From Daejeonella rubra (lineage in GTDB: Bacteria; Bacteroidota; Bacteroidia; Sphingobacteriales; Sphingobacteriaceae): 64,000 bases of DNA. A model generated the notes under the pieces. That model did no database searches. It was given only the letters and a program-made list of their open reading frames with translations, and was not told where the DNA came from. The stretch spans positions 1 to 64,000 of the forward strand of contig NZ_FNHH01000019.1 in assembly GCF_900103545.1 (NCBI RefSeq), read 5' to 3'. Position numbers and translations under genes: made by a program. The number at the start of each line of letters is the position of its first letter. Within the stretch, counting starts at the first letter, position 1. Shown in pieces: positions 1-7,189 of the stretch.

Positions 1-13
1 GGTAACCTTTCCC

Positions 14-90
14 TCGGAATCGTGGCGTACTTTGCTTCGGAATGGGCGGCGTACTTTGTGTCGGAATCGTGGCGTACTATGGAGCGGAAT
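14..90. repeat. Tandem 23-24 bp repeats, possible end of an IS21-like element
   Basis: Three near-identical units begin at 14, 37 and 61, and a fourth partial unit begins at 84. Each starts with (t)cggaat and contains ggcgtact. Multiple short repeats at the element tips are typical of IS21-family insertion sequences, so this may be one end of such an element lying mostly left of the window. The family assignment is inferred from the repeat layout only; no transposase gene is visible here. Confidence 0.5.
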
Positions 91-448
91 ATCCAAAAGT
101 AAAAGCAATATAATCAGAGTAAAAAAAATTGAACCATCTCTGGATCCATATTTAGGTTATGTAAATAAAACAGAATCATATTTGTATCCTGAATACAGGA
201 TTAACATTGATAAAGCTTATCGCGACTTTAAATATTCATTTTCTGTAATTGTTGACCATAATGGTAAAATGAAGTTCAAACGGTTCATGTTAAATCTGTT
301 TCCTGAATTTATTGAAACAAAAACTAAAGTTGCGCAAGGAATAATAGATGTTTATTTAAGAAATTTATTAGATGTTACACCTGGAAAAACACTTGGGTTC
401 CCACACTCAAGCGTAATTAATCTACATGTAATTGGAAAAGTAAATTGA
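91..448 (+). pseudogene. C-terminal fragment of an unrecognised protein, possibly broken by the upstream repeats
   Basis: The frame is open from the window edge through the tandem repeats to a stop at 446-448. The repeat-encoded part is Arg/Trp-rich and looks non-coding. From about position 91 the translation becomes an ordinary lysine-rich protein of about 118 residues, with SFSVIVDHNGKM in the middle and ending VINLHVIGKVN. No convincing start codon or ribosome site sits at the junction. I infer the 3' remnant of a gene interrupted by an insertion element. I do not recognise the family, and it could also be a short intact gene with an unusual start. Confidence 0.4.
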
Positions 449-525
449 TTATCTGTGTGCTCGCCATATTCCTAAGGGCAGGTCGAATACTCAGATAATT
501 TAGATTTGCAATCCAGTAAAGCGAT

Positions 526-1443
526 TTAATCACTGTATTTATACCCCGAATCACAAAGTATAGTGACAATATTCAATGGTTTTGCCTGTTCCATCAAAAA
601 TTTCTTTGCTGCCAGAACGTTCGCTCCTGCTGAATATCCCACGTAAAGCCCCTGATCAGCTGATAAACATTTCTTCATATCCATTACTTCCTGATCACTA
701 ACTGTAATAAAATCATCAGCAAGTTTTTCATCCCAGTGCGGAGGGATTAAGCCATAGGCCGTACCCTGAATAATATGTTTAGGCTCATCCACTCTCCCGG
801 TTTTCAAAATTGCTGCCTTTTCGGGTTCTACGGCAATGCATTTAATGCCTGGGTTAATCGATTTCAGGTACTTTGCAGTCCCGATGAATGTTCCACCACT
901 ACCTACAGATGCCATAAACACATCAATATCCGCCAGTTCCCGCAAAATTTCAGGCCCGGTATGATTAAAATGTGCACGAATACATGATGGATTATTGAAC
1001 TGATCTGCATAGAATGCATTCCTGTTCTGAGCAATATCTTTTGCAACATCGACAGCAAGGGCAATATCTGCGCCGGTAACCATCCCTGGCAAACCATCCA
1101 CCTGCTTAGTAAGTATAACTTCTGCCCCGAATACCTGAAGAATTTTTAACCGTTCCGGACTATTCCCTTCCGACATCACGGCAACAAAAGGATTACCAAA
1201 CTGCCTGCAAACCAATGCAAGTCCCGCTCCCATATTTCCGCTGGTCATTTCCACAACCGTTTGCCCTCTTTTCAAACTCCCATTCTCATAGGCATCCAGA
1301 ATAATCTGATAGGCTGCCCGGTCTTTGACACTTCCTCCCGGCTGCATATGTTCTGCCTTGGCACAGATCTTTCCGGACAGGCCGGCGCTGATCTTGTCGA
1401 GAAAGATTAATGGGGTGTTATGGATTAGGCTTAAGGTGCTCAA
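526..1443 (-). CDS. PLP-dependent cysteine synthase family protein
   Basis: A 305-residue fold-type II PLP enzyme of the CysK/CysM family, which normally makes cysteine from O-acetylserine and sulfide. The PLP lysine is K40 in GGSVKDRA. The substrate loop is TSGNMGAGLA, where canonical CysK has TSGNTG, and the phosphate-binding loop is GSGGTFIGT. Length matches the family. The Met in the substrate loop suggests the acceptor or donor specificity may differ from CysK, so no gene symbol is given. It starts 15 bp after the antitoxin gene and is probably co-transcribed with the toxin-antitoxin pair. Cytoplasmic. Confidence 0.85.
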   Translation of the reverse strand: MSTLSLIHNTPLIFLDKISAGLSGKICAKAEHMQPGGSVKDRAAYQIILDAYENGSLKRGQTVVEMTSGNMGAGLALVCRQFGNPFVAVMSEGNSPERLKILQVFGAEVILTKQVDGLPGMVTGADIALAVDVAKDIAQNRNAFYADQFNNPSCIRAHFNHTGPEILRELADIDVFMASVGSGGTFIGTAKYLKSINPGIKCIAVEPEKAAILKTGRVDEPKHIIQGTAYGLIPPHWDEKLADDFITVSDQEVMDMKKCLSADQGLYVGYSAGANVLAAKKFLMEQAKPLNIVTILCDSGYKYSD

Positions 1444-1458
1444 GGTTTATTTGACTCA

Positions 1459-1767
1459 TTAACTCTTCATTTCCACACTAAAGCTAATCTTTGCGTTCAG
1501 GGCTTTGAAGACTTTCAGGATTGTCTCCACCCGGGCATCGGTAAGACTATTTTCCAGCTTGGAGATCTGAGCCTTTTGAACACCAACCAGCTTACCCAAT
1601 TCTTCTTGTGTAAGTTTACGGTCTAAACGTGCCTGTTTGATCGCTTCTCCCAACAGGTCGAGACGCAATTCATTGTCAAAAGCTTCGCGCTTGGGTGTTC
1701 CCGGCTGACCGATATGCCTATCGGTGATTTCTTCAAGTGTAAAAGTTTTCAAGCTTTGCTTACTCAT
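1459..1767 (-). CDS. HigA-like antitoxin, XRE-type HTH
   Basis: A 102-residue protein with a C-terminal XRE helix-turn-helix at about residues 40-97 (LTQEELGKLVGVQKAQISKLE). The N-terminal segment is probably the toxin-binding part. It overlaps the upstream toxin gene by 8 bp. Toxin before antitoxin is the order of higBA modules. Antitoxins of this class bind the toxin and repress their own promoter, and a 12-bp perfect inverted repeat at 2139-2169 is a good operator candidate. Assignment rests on the fold motif and the gene pairing. Confidence 0.85.
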   Translation of the reverse strand: MSKQSLKTFTLEEITDRHIGQPGTPKREAFDNELRLDLLGEAIKQARLDRKLTQEELGKLVGVQKAQISKLENSLTDARVETILKVFKALNAKISFSVEMKS

Positions 1768-2125
1768 TTTTAGGTGTATTGAGTATAAAATATAGTTTTC
1801 TCAAACTTGCTGCCTTATTCAGATCATCCTGAGGCGTTTTTTCTGATTTCTTAATAATTCCATGAGTACAAACAATGAGAGTTTCGGTACTCACACGCTT
1901 GTCCCAAAATGCAAAAAGCCGGTATTGAATATTTTTGTAAAGAGTTCTAAACTCCCAGATCTCATCGTTTAGCTTTTTAAAAAGCTCCTTATCATTTGAA
2001 TATCTTGATTTTGTGATATTGTAAATGATCTTAACCCTGACTTTCTCATCCAGAAGTTCGAGAAATTCAGCCGCCTCTTCCAAAAATTCAACGCTAAACT
2101 TTGGCTTCTGTAAATTATTATTCAA
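1760..2125 (-). CDS. HigB-like toxin (Gp49/RelE superfamily)
   Basis: A protein of about 121 residues of the phage-derived Gp49/HigB toxin family (EKVRVKIIYNITKSR, EIWEFRTLYKNIQYRLFAF, IIKKSEKTP). Such toxins cut mRNA on the ribosome and are held inactive by the HTH antitoxin encoded next. The listed start is a TTG at 2125-2123, and no ATG exists near the expected N-terminus. That TTG is also the last three bases of a promoter -7 element, so a transcript from that promoter would begin inside the frame. The real start is therefore uncertain and translation may be weak. Confidence 0.75.
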   Translation of the reverse strand: MNNNLQKPKFSVEFLEEAAEFLELLDEKVRVKIIYNITKSRYSNDKELFKKLNDEIWEFRTLYKNIQYRLFAFWDKRVSTETLIVCTHGIIKKSEKTPQDDLNKAASLRKLYFILNTPKNE

Positions 2126-2154
2126 AGATAAAAGTTTCTTATTAAGGAAACAAA
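2123..2154 (-). promoter_or_regulatory. Bacteroidota-type promoter for the toxin-antitoxin operon
   Basis: On the minus strand TTTG (2154-2151) is followed after 20 bp by TATCTTTG (2130-2123), an exact match to the TTTG-N19/20-TAnnTTTG promoter form. The expected start point near 2118 lies inside the annotated toxin frame. Confidence 0.65.
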
Positions 2155-2169
2155 CTATTTCCTTAATAA
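2139..2169. promoter_or_regulatory. 12-bp perfect inverted repeat, probable HigA operator
   Basis: TTATTAAGGAAA (2139-2150) and its exact reverse complement (2158-2169) are separated by 7 bp. The repeat covers the -33 region of the toxin-antitoxin promoter, where a self-repressing XRE antitoxin would be expected to bind. Confidence 0.6.
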
Positions 2170-2310
2170 ATCTTAGAATAAGCAGCCATAAGCTGAAATA
2201 AAAATTCTAAAAGGATGCTTTTAATTAGTTATCGGTTAAATATAGATTTGAATATATTGAAAAAAGTCAAGGATCTATTAGACCCAGAGAAGCCAATCCT
2301 ATAGACCAGA

Positions 2311-2655
2311 CTAATCAAGCTTCAAAAAATCACCATCTACGATAAGCAGTTTAACGCCGCTTTCAGTAACAGATCGATGCGAGCTTAGTTCATCCGATAC
2401 GACATACGTTTCTCCTTTTTTGAGGCTTATCCGCTCACCGCTGATCAGCTCAGAGTCGAACTCTCCTTCCAGACAATGAACAATATGACCCTTTTGGCAC
2501 CAGTGGTCGGCCAAATACCCTTCCGAATACTCCACCAGACGAATCCGCAATCCGGGAAACTGAATTGTTTGCCAAAAAGAGGTTCCTGTTTCTCCCTTAT
2601 GTTCGGTTTTTTCGATGGTAGACCAGTCAATGGTTTGGAAAGGAATATGGCTCAT
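2311..2655 (-). CDS. Small cupin-fold protein (DHCW-motif type)
   Basis: A 114-residue single-domain cupin. The N-terminal strand region (IPFQTIDWST) is followed by ADHWCQKGHIVHCLEGEF, which holds the family's characteristic His/Trp/Cys cluster and a metal-site-like histidine pair, then the second cupin motif around GETYVVSDELSSHRS. It is cytoplasmic with no signal peptide. The gene starts 5 bp after xylA and is very likely co-transcribed with it, so a role in sugar handling is possible. The function of this small cupin family is not established. Confidence 0.7.
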   Translation of the reverse strand: MSHIPFQTIDWSTIEKTEHKGETGTSFWQTIQFPGLRIRLVEYSEGYLADHWCQKGHIVHCLEGEFDSELISGERISLKKGETYVVSDELSSHRSVTESGVKLLIVDGDFLKLD

Positions 2656-2660
2656 TAATC

Positions 2661-3992
2661 CTAAATAAACCTGTTCACCACATTCTCCAGATACTCTTGC
2701 TTTCCGCTTCTCACTTCCGGCTCTCCATTTTCGATGGCGAAGGCTCTAAGATCTTCCATTCTCAGTTTGCCGGCTTCAAAGTCTTTTCCTTTTCCGGAAT
2801 CGAATGAGGCATAGCGCTCTGTACGTACCCTTTTATAATCCGATTTATTCAAAATATTATCTGCTGCGATCAGGGCACGAGCAAAATTATCCATACCACC
2901 GATATGAGCGTAGAAAAGATCTGCAGGATCAGTCGAGTTTCTTCGGATCTTGGCATCGAAATTAATACCTCCACCCTGGAAACCACCGGCTTCAATGATC
3001 ACGAGCATGGCTTCGGTCAGTTCATTGATATTATTCGGGAATTGGTCGGTATCCCAGCCGTTCTGGTAGTCACCGCGGTTGGCATCCATAGAGCCTAATA
3101 AACCTGCATCGGCACTTACCTGCAATTCATGCTGGAAAGTATGGCCGGCAAGAGTGGCATGGTTCACCTCAATGTTTAGTTTAAAATCGCCCATCAGGTC
3201 GAACTGGCGAAGAAAGGCGATCACTGTTGCCGCATCATAATCATACTGATGCTTGCTTGGCTCGCATGGTTTAGGTTCAATGAAAAAGGTGCCTTTAAAC
3301 CCTTGCTTACGGGCATAATCTTTTGCCATATGCAGGAATTGGGCAAGATGCTCCTGCTCACGCTTCATATTGGTGTTCAGGAGACTCATATATCCTTCTC
3401 TGCCACCCCAGAAGACGTAGTTTTCACCACCCAGACTGATAGTCGCATCCAAAGCCGCCTTTACCTGTGCGCCTGCATGGCTCAAAACATGAAAATCAGG
3501 ATTGGTTGAGGCACCATTCATGTACCGGCGATGCGAAAAGAGGTTGGCTGTTCCCCAAAGTAATTTAACACCGCTGGCTTCCTGCTTTTGCTTCGCATAA
3601 GCGGTAATTGCCTGCAGACGGCGTTCATTTTCTGCTATATCGTTTCCATAATCCACCACATCCACATCATGGAAGCAATAGAAAGGAAGGTTCATCTTAG
3701 TGATAAATTCAAAAGCCGCATCCATTTTATCTTTGGCACGTTCTACAGCATCTGTTTTCGCATCCCATGGGAAGATATGGGTTGGCTCACCGAAAGGATC
3801 AGCTCCATTACCAACAAAAGAATGCCAGTAAGCACAGGCAAAACGCAGGGTTTCCTTCATGGACTTACCCGCTACGATCCGGTTTTCATCGTACCAGCGG
3901 AATGCTAATGGGTTATCTGATTCAGGGCCTTCGTAAGCGATCTGGCCAATGCCTTTGAAAAATTCTTTATCTCCTGTGATGATGTTTGACAT
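2661..3992 (-). CDS. xylA: Xylose isomerase
   Basis: A 443-residue class II xylose isomerase that interconverts D-xylose and D-xylulose using two divalent metal ions. Visible active-site features are the His/Asp of CFHDVDVVD (H108, D111), the metal ligands in FFIEPKPCEP and NIEVNHATLAGH, the Asp cluster in GSMDANRGDYQNGWDTDQFP, and NFDAK. The length fits the family. It heads a short operon with the cupin gene and lies divergent from the glucuronoyl esterase gene. With xylB at 5641-7113 it completes entry of xylose into the pentose phosphate pathway. Cytoplasmic. Confidence 0.96.
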   Translation of the reverse strand: MSNIITGDKEFFKGIGQIAYEGPESDNPLAFRWYDENRIVAGKSMKETLRFACAYWHSFVGNGADPFGEPTHIFPWDAKTDAVERAKDKMDAAFEFITKMNLPFYCFHDVDVVDYGNDIAENERRLQAITAYAKQKQEASGVKLLWGTANLFSHRRYMNGASTNPDFHVLSHAGAQVKAALDATISLGGENYVFWGGREGYMSLLNTNMKREQEHLAQFLHMAKDYARKQGFKGTFFIEPKPCEPSKHQYDYDAATVIAFLRQFDLMGDFKLNIEVNHATLAGHTFQHELQVSADAGLLGSMDANRGDYQNGWDTDQFPNNINELTEAMLVIIEAGGFQGGGINFDAKIRRNSTDPADLFYAHIGGMDNFARALIAADNILNKSDYKRVRTERYASFDSGKGKDFEAGKLRMEDLRAFAIENGEPEVRSGKQEYLENVVNRFI

Positions 3993-4365
3993 ATTCGTTT
4001 ATTTGATTCTTAAATAATTCATTCCTCATTACTCGAATTGGGATGAAAGTTTTGGTTTTGTAATTTATAGAATTTATATGAATTGATAAAGGGTAGGATT
4101 CGGGAAAAAATTGTGTTGGGATTGGGAGGGAGGCATGTTTTTATTGTCATTGCGAAGAGGCACGATGATGCAATCTCCTGATTTCAATCCAATTGACATT
4201 TGAGATTGCCGCGCTGCGCTCGCAATGACAAAGTAATGCTCGCAATTGACAAAGTAACGCTGACGTACGCGAGTGTGCTTTTTTAATCTCACCCTCCCTG
4301 CAATTCAATACTTAAAAACGAAATTTCATAATGTATATTTAAACCAACGAAATGAATAAGCCAAA
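3993..4365. other. Intergenic region between divergent xylA and the CE15 gene
   Basis: This 373-bp gap must hold the promoters of both flanking genes, but I found no clear TAnnTTTG element in either direction. It contains a palindromic interspersed repeat (4146-4230). A 72-codon minus-strand frame over that repeat is not considered a gene. Confidence 0.7.
4146..4230. repeat. Interspersed palindromic repeat element
   Basis: The left arm (4146-4177) begins TGTCATTGCG and ends CAATCTC. The right arm (4202-4230) begins GAGATTG and ends CGCAATGACA. The arms are inverted copies with some divergence. The sequence resembles the widespread bacterial intergenic palindromes of the form tgtcattgcgag...caatctc. 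The segment just to the right (4238-4282) carries degraded pieces of the same sequence. Confidence 0.7.
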
Positions 4366-5568
4366 ATGAAAACCATCCTATCCCTGCTTCTGATATTTTC
4401 TTTTGCACTAAACCTTCATGCTCAAAGGCCCGCATCAACAAACTATGATGAGTCGAAAGTGCCTGAATATACCTTACCAGCGGTTTTAACCACAAGCAGC
4501 GGTAAAAAAGTAAGATCGGCCAAAGTCTGGGAAAAATCAAGGCGACCGGAAGTCCTGGGCCTCTTTGCAGAGAATATTTATGGCCAGATGCCGCTTAAAT
4601 ACGACAGGATCACTTATTCCATCATCAATGAGGACAGGAACAGCATGAACGGGAAAGCTCATTTGAAGGAAGTGCTGATCGAAGTATTCAACCGTAATAA
4701 AAGTGTGAAAATTAACCTGACCCTGTTCATTCCCAATCAGAAAACCGGGCCTGCACCTGTATTTTTATTGATCAATAACCGGCCAAAAGAGAATACTGAT
4801 CCAAGCCGGACTGTAAAAAGCGAGTTTTGGCCAGCAGAGGTATTGATCGAAGGAGGATATGCCATTGCAGCCTTTCAGGTAAATGATCTGGCACCGGATA
4901 ATAAAGAGACATTCATGAACGGAGCCTTGCAATTGTATCCGGAACAGCTGAATGCCGAAAATGGGATGCGGGCTATTGGTGCATGGGCATGGGGAGCAAG
5001 CAGGGTGATGGATTATTTTGAAACGGATCCTCAACTGGATAAAAAACGGGTAGCGGTTACCGGACATTCACGCGGCGGAAAAGCATCTTTATGGGCAGCA
5101 GCGAACGACCAGCGATTTGCACTCTGTATCAGCAACTGTTCTGGAAATACCGGCGCTGCACTGGCAAGAAGGCAATTTGGCGAACGGGTGAAAGTGATCA
5201 ATACTGTTTTCCCTCACTGGTTCAATACCAATTATAAGAAATACAATGATAATGAAGATCAGCTTCCCGTGGATCAGCATATGCTGATCTCATTGATCGC
5301 TCCGAGGCCGGTTTATGCAACAAACGCTTCAGAAGATCTCTGGGCAGACCCCAGAGGAACCTTTCTTTCGCTCAAACATGCTGAGGAAGTTTATGAATTA
5401 TATGGCTTGAAATCTGCGTTGCCGGAGGTTCAACCGGAATTAAATACCCCCATTATTGAATCACCACTGGCCTATCATAACCGCGAAGGAAAACATGATC
5501 TGACGGTTTACGACTGGAAGCAATTTATACGGTTTGCGGATTCTCACTATTGGGGAAAGAAGAATTAA
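4366..5568 (+). CDS. Secreted glucuronoyl esterase, CE15-like
   Basis: A 400-residue alpha/beta hydrolase with a signal peptide ending near LHAQ (residue 20). The nucleophile is S235 in the CE15-type motif VTGHSRGGKASLWAA, followed by SNCSGNTGAALARR as in that family, and the catalytic His is probably H377 in KHDLT. The acid residue could lie around SEDLWADP (322-329). CE15 enzymes cut the ester between lignin alcohols and 4-O-methylglucuronate side chains of xylan. Its position between xylA and xylB supports a glucuronoxylan role. An acetylxylan esterase activity is the main alternative. Confidence 0.82.
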   Translation: MKTILSLLLIFSFALNLHAQRPASTNYDESKVPEYTLPAVLTTSSGKKVRSAKVWEKSRRPEVLGLFAENIYGQMPLKYDRITYSIINEDRNSMNGKAHLKEVLIEVFNRNKSVKINLTLFIPNQKTGPAPVFLLINNRPKENTDPSRTVKSEFWPAEVLIEGGYAIAAFQVNDLAPDNKETFMNGALQLYPEQLNAENGMRAIGAWAWGASRVMDYFETDPQLDKKRVAVTGHSRGGKASLWAAANDQRFALCISNCSGNTGAALARRQFGERVKVINTVFPHWFNTNYKKYNDNEDQLPVDQHMLISLIAPRPVYATNASEDLWADPRGTFLSLKHAEEVYELYGLKSALPEVQPELNTPIIESPLAYHNREGKHDLTVYDWKQFIRFADSHYWGKKN

Positions 5569-5589
5569 TTGCAGGAAGCTAACAGCGCT

Positions 5590-5610
5590 AGCACACGCGC
5601 CACGTGTGCT
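5590..5610. terminator. Hairpin between convergent CE15 and xylB genes
   Basis: AGCACACG (5590-5597) and its exact reverse complement CGTGTGCT (5603-5610) flank a 5-base loop. It lies between two convergent genes, where a bidirectional terminator is expected, but there is no T-run directly after the stem. Confidence 0.4.
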
Positions 5611-5640
5611 CAAATCAAAAACAAATCAACCAGTAAAATA

Positions 5641-7113
5641 TCACAAATGCTTCTCTAACAGCAGCTTCCATTCCTGGAAAACACTCTCATATTCTGAAAC
5701 CTTTTTCGGTTCCACGATCTTCAAAGCCTTCAGATTACTGAACGCATTTTCTGTGGTAAATTCTCCTTTTCCAATACCGGCGCCAATAGCAGCACCAATA
5801 CTTCCTTCATTGCTATGCAGCTCAAGAGGTACCCCGCAGGAATTTACGAATGTTTCTATAAAAAGTTCACTGGAGAACATATTTGCCTGCCCTGCACGGA
5901 TCAGACTGGGGTTCATCCCATTTGCGCGCATGATATCCAGACCATAGCGGAAAGCAAATGCAATTCCTTCCTGAACGGCCCTGAATATGTGCGGGCGACC
6001 ATGAAGATTCAAGTCGATATGTTGAAAATGTGCTCCTATATTTCGGTTATTCAGCATGCGCTCTGCTCCATTACCAAAAGGAAGGATCCTCAAGCCCTGG
6101 CTTCCCACAGGAATCTGAGCAGCCTCCGAATTCATAGTATCGTAGCTAATTCCTGATGCCACCACATCTTTAACCCAGCGGTTCAAAATACCGGTTCCGT
6201 TGATACATAATAGAACGCCAAGCCGTTTTTGCTCAGGAGTATAATTAACATGCGCAAAGGTGTTTATTCTTGACTGCTCATCATGGGTCAACTCATCAGA
6301 AACACCATAAATAACTCCCGAAGTACCGCCATTGGCAGCAACCTCTCCGGGGTTTAATACATTCAGGGAAAGCGCATTATTGGGCTGATCACCTGATTTA
6401 TAAGTAACAACCGTACTGGGATCGAGGGAAAGTTTAGCGGCTATTGCCTTATCCAGCCTACCATGTTCTGAAAATACCGGTAAAATTTGGGGAATGATTG
6501 ATTCATCAAATCCATAATATCTGAAAACATCTTTGGAAAGTTCATCCTTCCTGAAGTCCCAGAATATTCCTTCAGAAAGTGCGGAAATACTGGTGCTGAT
6601 CTCCCCCGTTAGCTTCATCGCAATGAAATCGCCGGGGAGCATTGCCTTATCTACTTTTTCGAAATTTGCCGGCTCATTTTGCTTGACCCATGCTAGTTTC
6701 GAAGCAGTAAAATTACCGGGAGAATTTAACAGGTCTGAGAGGCATTTTTCTTCCCCAATAGCCTTAAAAGCACCATTTCCAATCTCAACCGCCCTGCTAT
6801 CACACCAAATAATGGAATTTCTAAGTACATTTTGCTGCTTATCGACCAGTACAAGTCCATGCATCTGATAGGCGATGCCAATAGCTCCGATATCAACCGG
6901 ATCATATACTTTTAAAGCATGAGCTTTGAGGATGGCCTGCTGTACATTTTCCCACCACAGATCCGGAGATTGCTCAGCCCAACCTGGATGCTCAGCAATA
7001 ATTGTTGTTTCAGTGTCCGGATACTGTACCGTACAAAGACTCCTCTGCGTAGCTGAATCAATAACTGAAACTTTAATGGAGGATGTGCCGAGGTCGATAC
7101 CGAGTAGAAGCAT
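5641..7113 (-). CDS. xylB: Xylulokinase (FGGY family)
   Basis: A 490-residue FGGY-family carbohydrate kinase that phosphorylates D-xylulose to xylulose 5-phosphate. The N-terminus carries the phosphate-1 motif (LLLGIDLGTSSIKVSV). Later conserved elements are MHGLVLVD, WCDSRA, YKSGDQPNNALS and NGGTSGVIYG in the second actin-like domain, and the C-terminal GSIGAAIGAG. Length and N-terminus are typical of XylB rather than glycerol or gluconate kinase, and the nearby xylose isomerase supports this. The upstream region (7119-7188) is a heptamer repeat array and shows no standard promoter. Cytoplasmic. Confidence 0.9.
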   Translation of the reverse strand: MLLLGIDLGTSSIKVSVIDSATQRSLCTVQYPDTETTIIAEHPGWAEQSPDLWWENVQQAILKAHALKVYDPVDIGAIGIAYQMHGLVLVDKQQNVLRNSIIWCDSRAVEIGNGAFKAIGEEKCLSDLLNSPGNFTASKLAWVKQNEPANFEKVDKAMLPGDFIAMKLTGEISTSISALSEGIFWDFRKDELSKDVFRYYGFDESIIPQILPVFSEHGRLDKAIAAKLSLDPSTVVTYKSGDQPNNALSLNVLNPGEVAANGGTSGVIYGVSDELTHDEQSRINTFAHVNYTPEQKRLGVLLCINGTGILNRWVKDVVASGISYDTMNSEAAQIPVGSQGLRILPFGNGAERMLNNRNIGAHFQHIDLNLHGRPHIFRAVQEGIAFAFRYGLDIMRANGMNPSLIRAGQANMFSSELFIETFVNSCGVPLELHSNEGSIGAAIGAGIGKGEFTTENAFSNLKALKIVEPKKVSEYESVFQEWKLLLEKHL

Positions 7114-7118
7114 ATTAA

Positions 7119-7188
7119 GTGTTGTCTGTTATCTGTTGACGGTTATCGGTTGTGTGTTGTCTGATAACTGACAACTGTCAACTGACAA
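7119..7188. repeat. Degenerate heptamer array, 10 units of 7 bp
   Basis: Read from 7119 the DNA divides into ten heptamers: GTGTTGT, CTGTTAT, CTGTTGA, CGGTTAT, CGGTTGT, GTGTTGT, CTGATAA, CTGACAA, CTGTCAA, CTGACAA. The last units are close to the reverse complement of the first, so the array can also fold back. It fills the gap between xylB and the arginase-family gene. Confidence 0.75.
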
Positions 7189-7189
7189 C

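Noticed and set aside
4074..4292. 72-codon minus-strand reading frame
   Set aside because: It lies over the palindromic interspersed repeat and its translation is the repeat itself. No ribosome site or family match is apparent.
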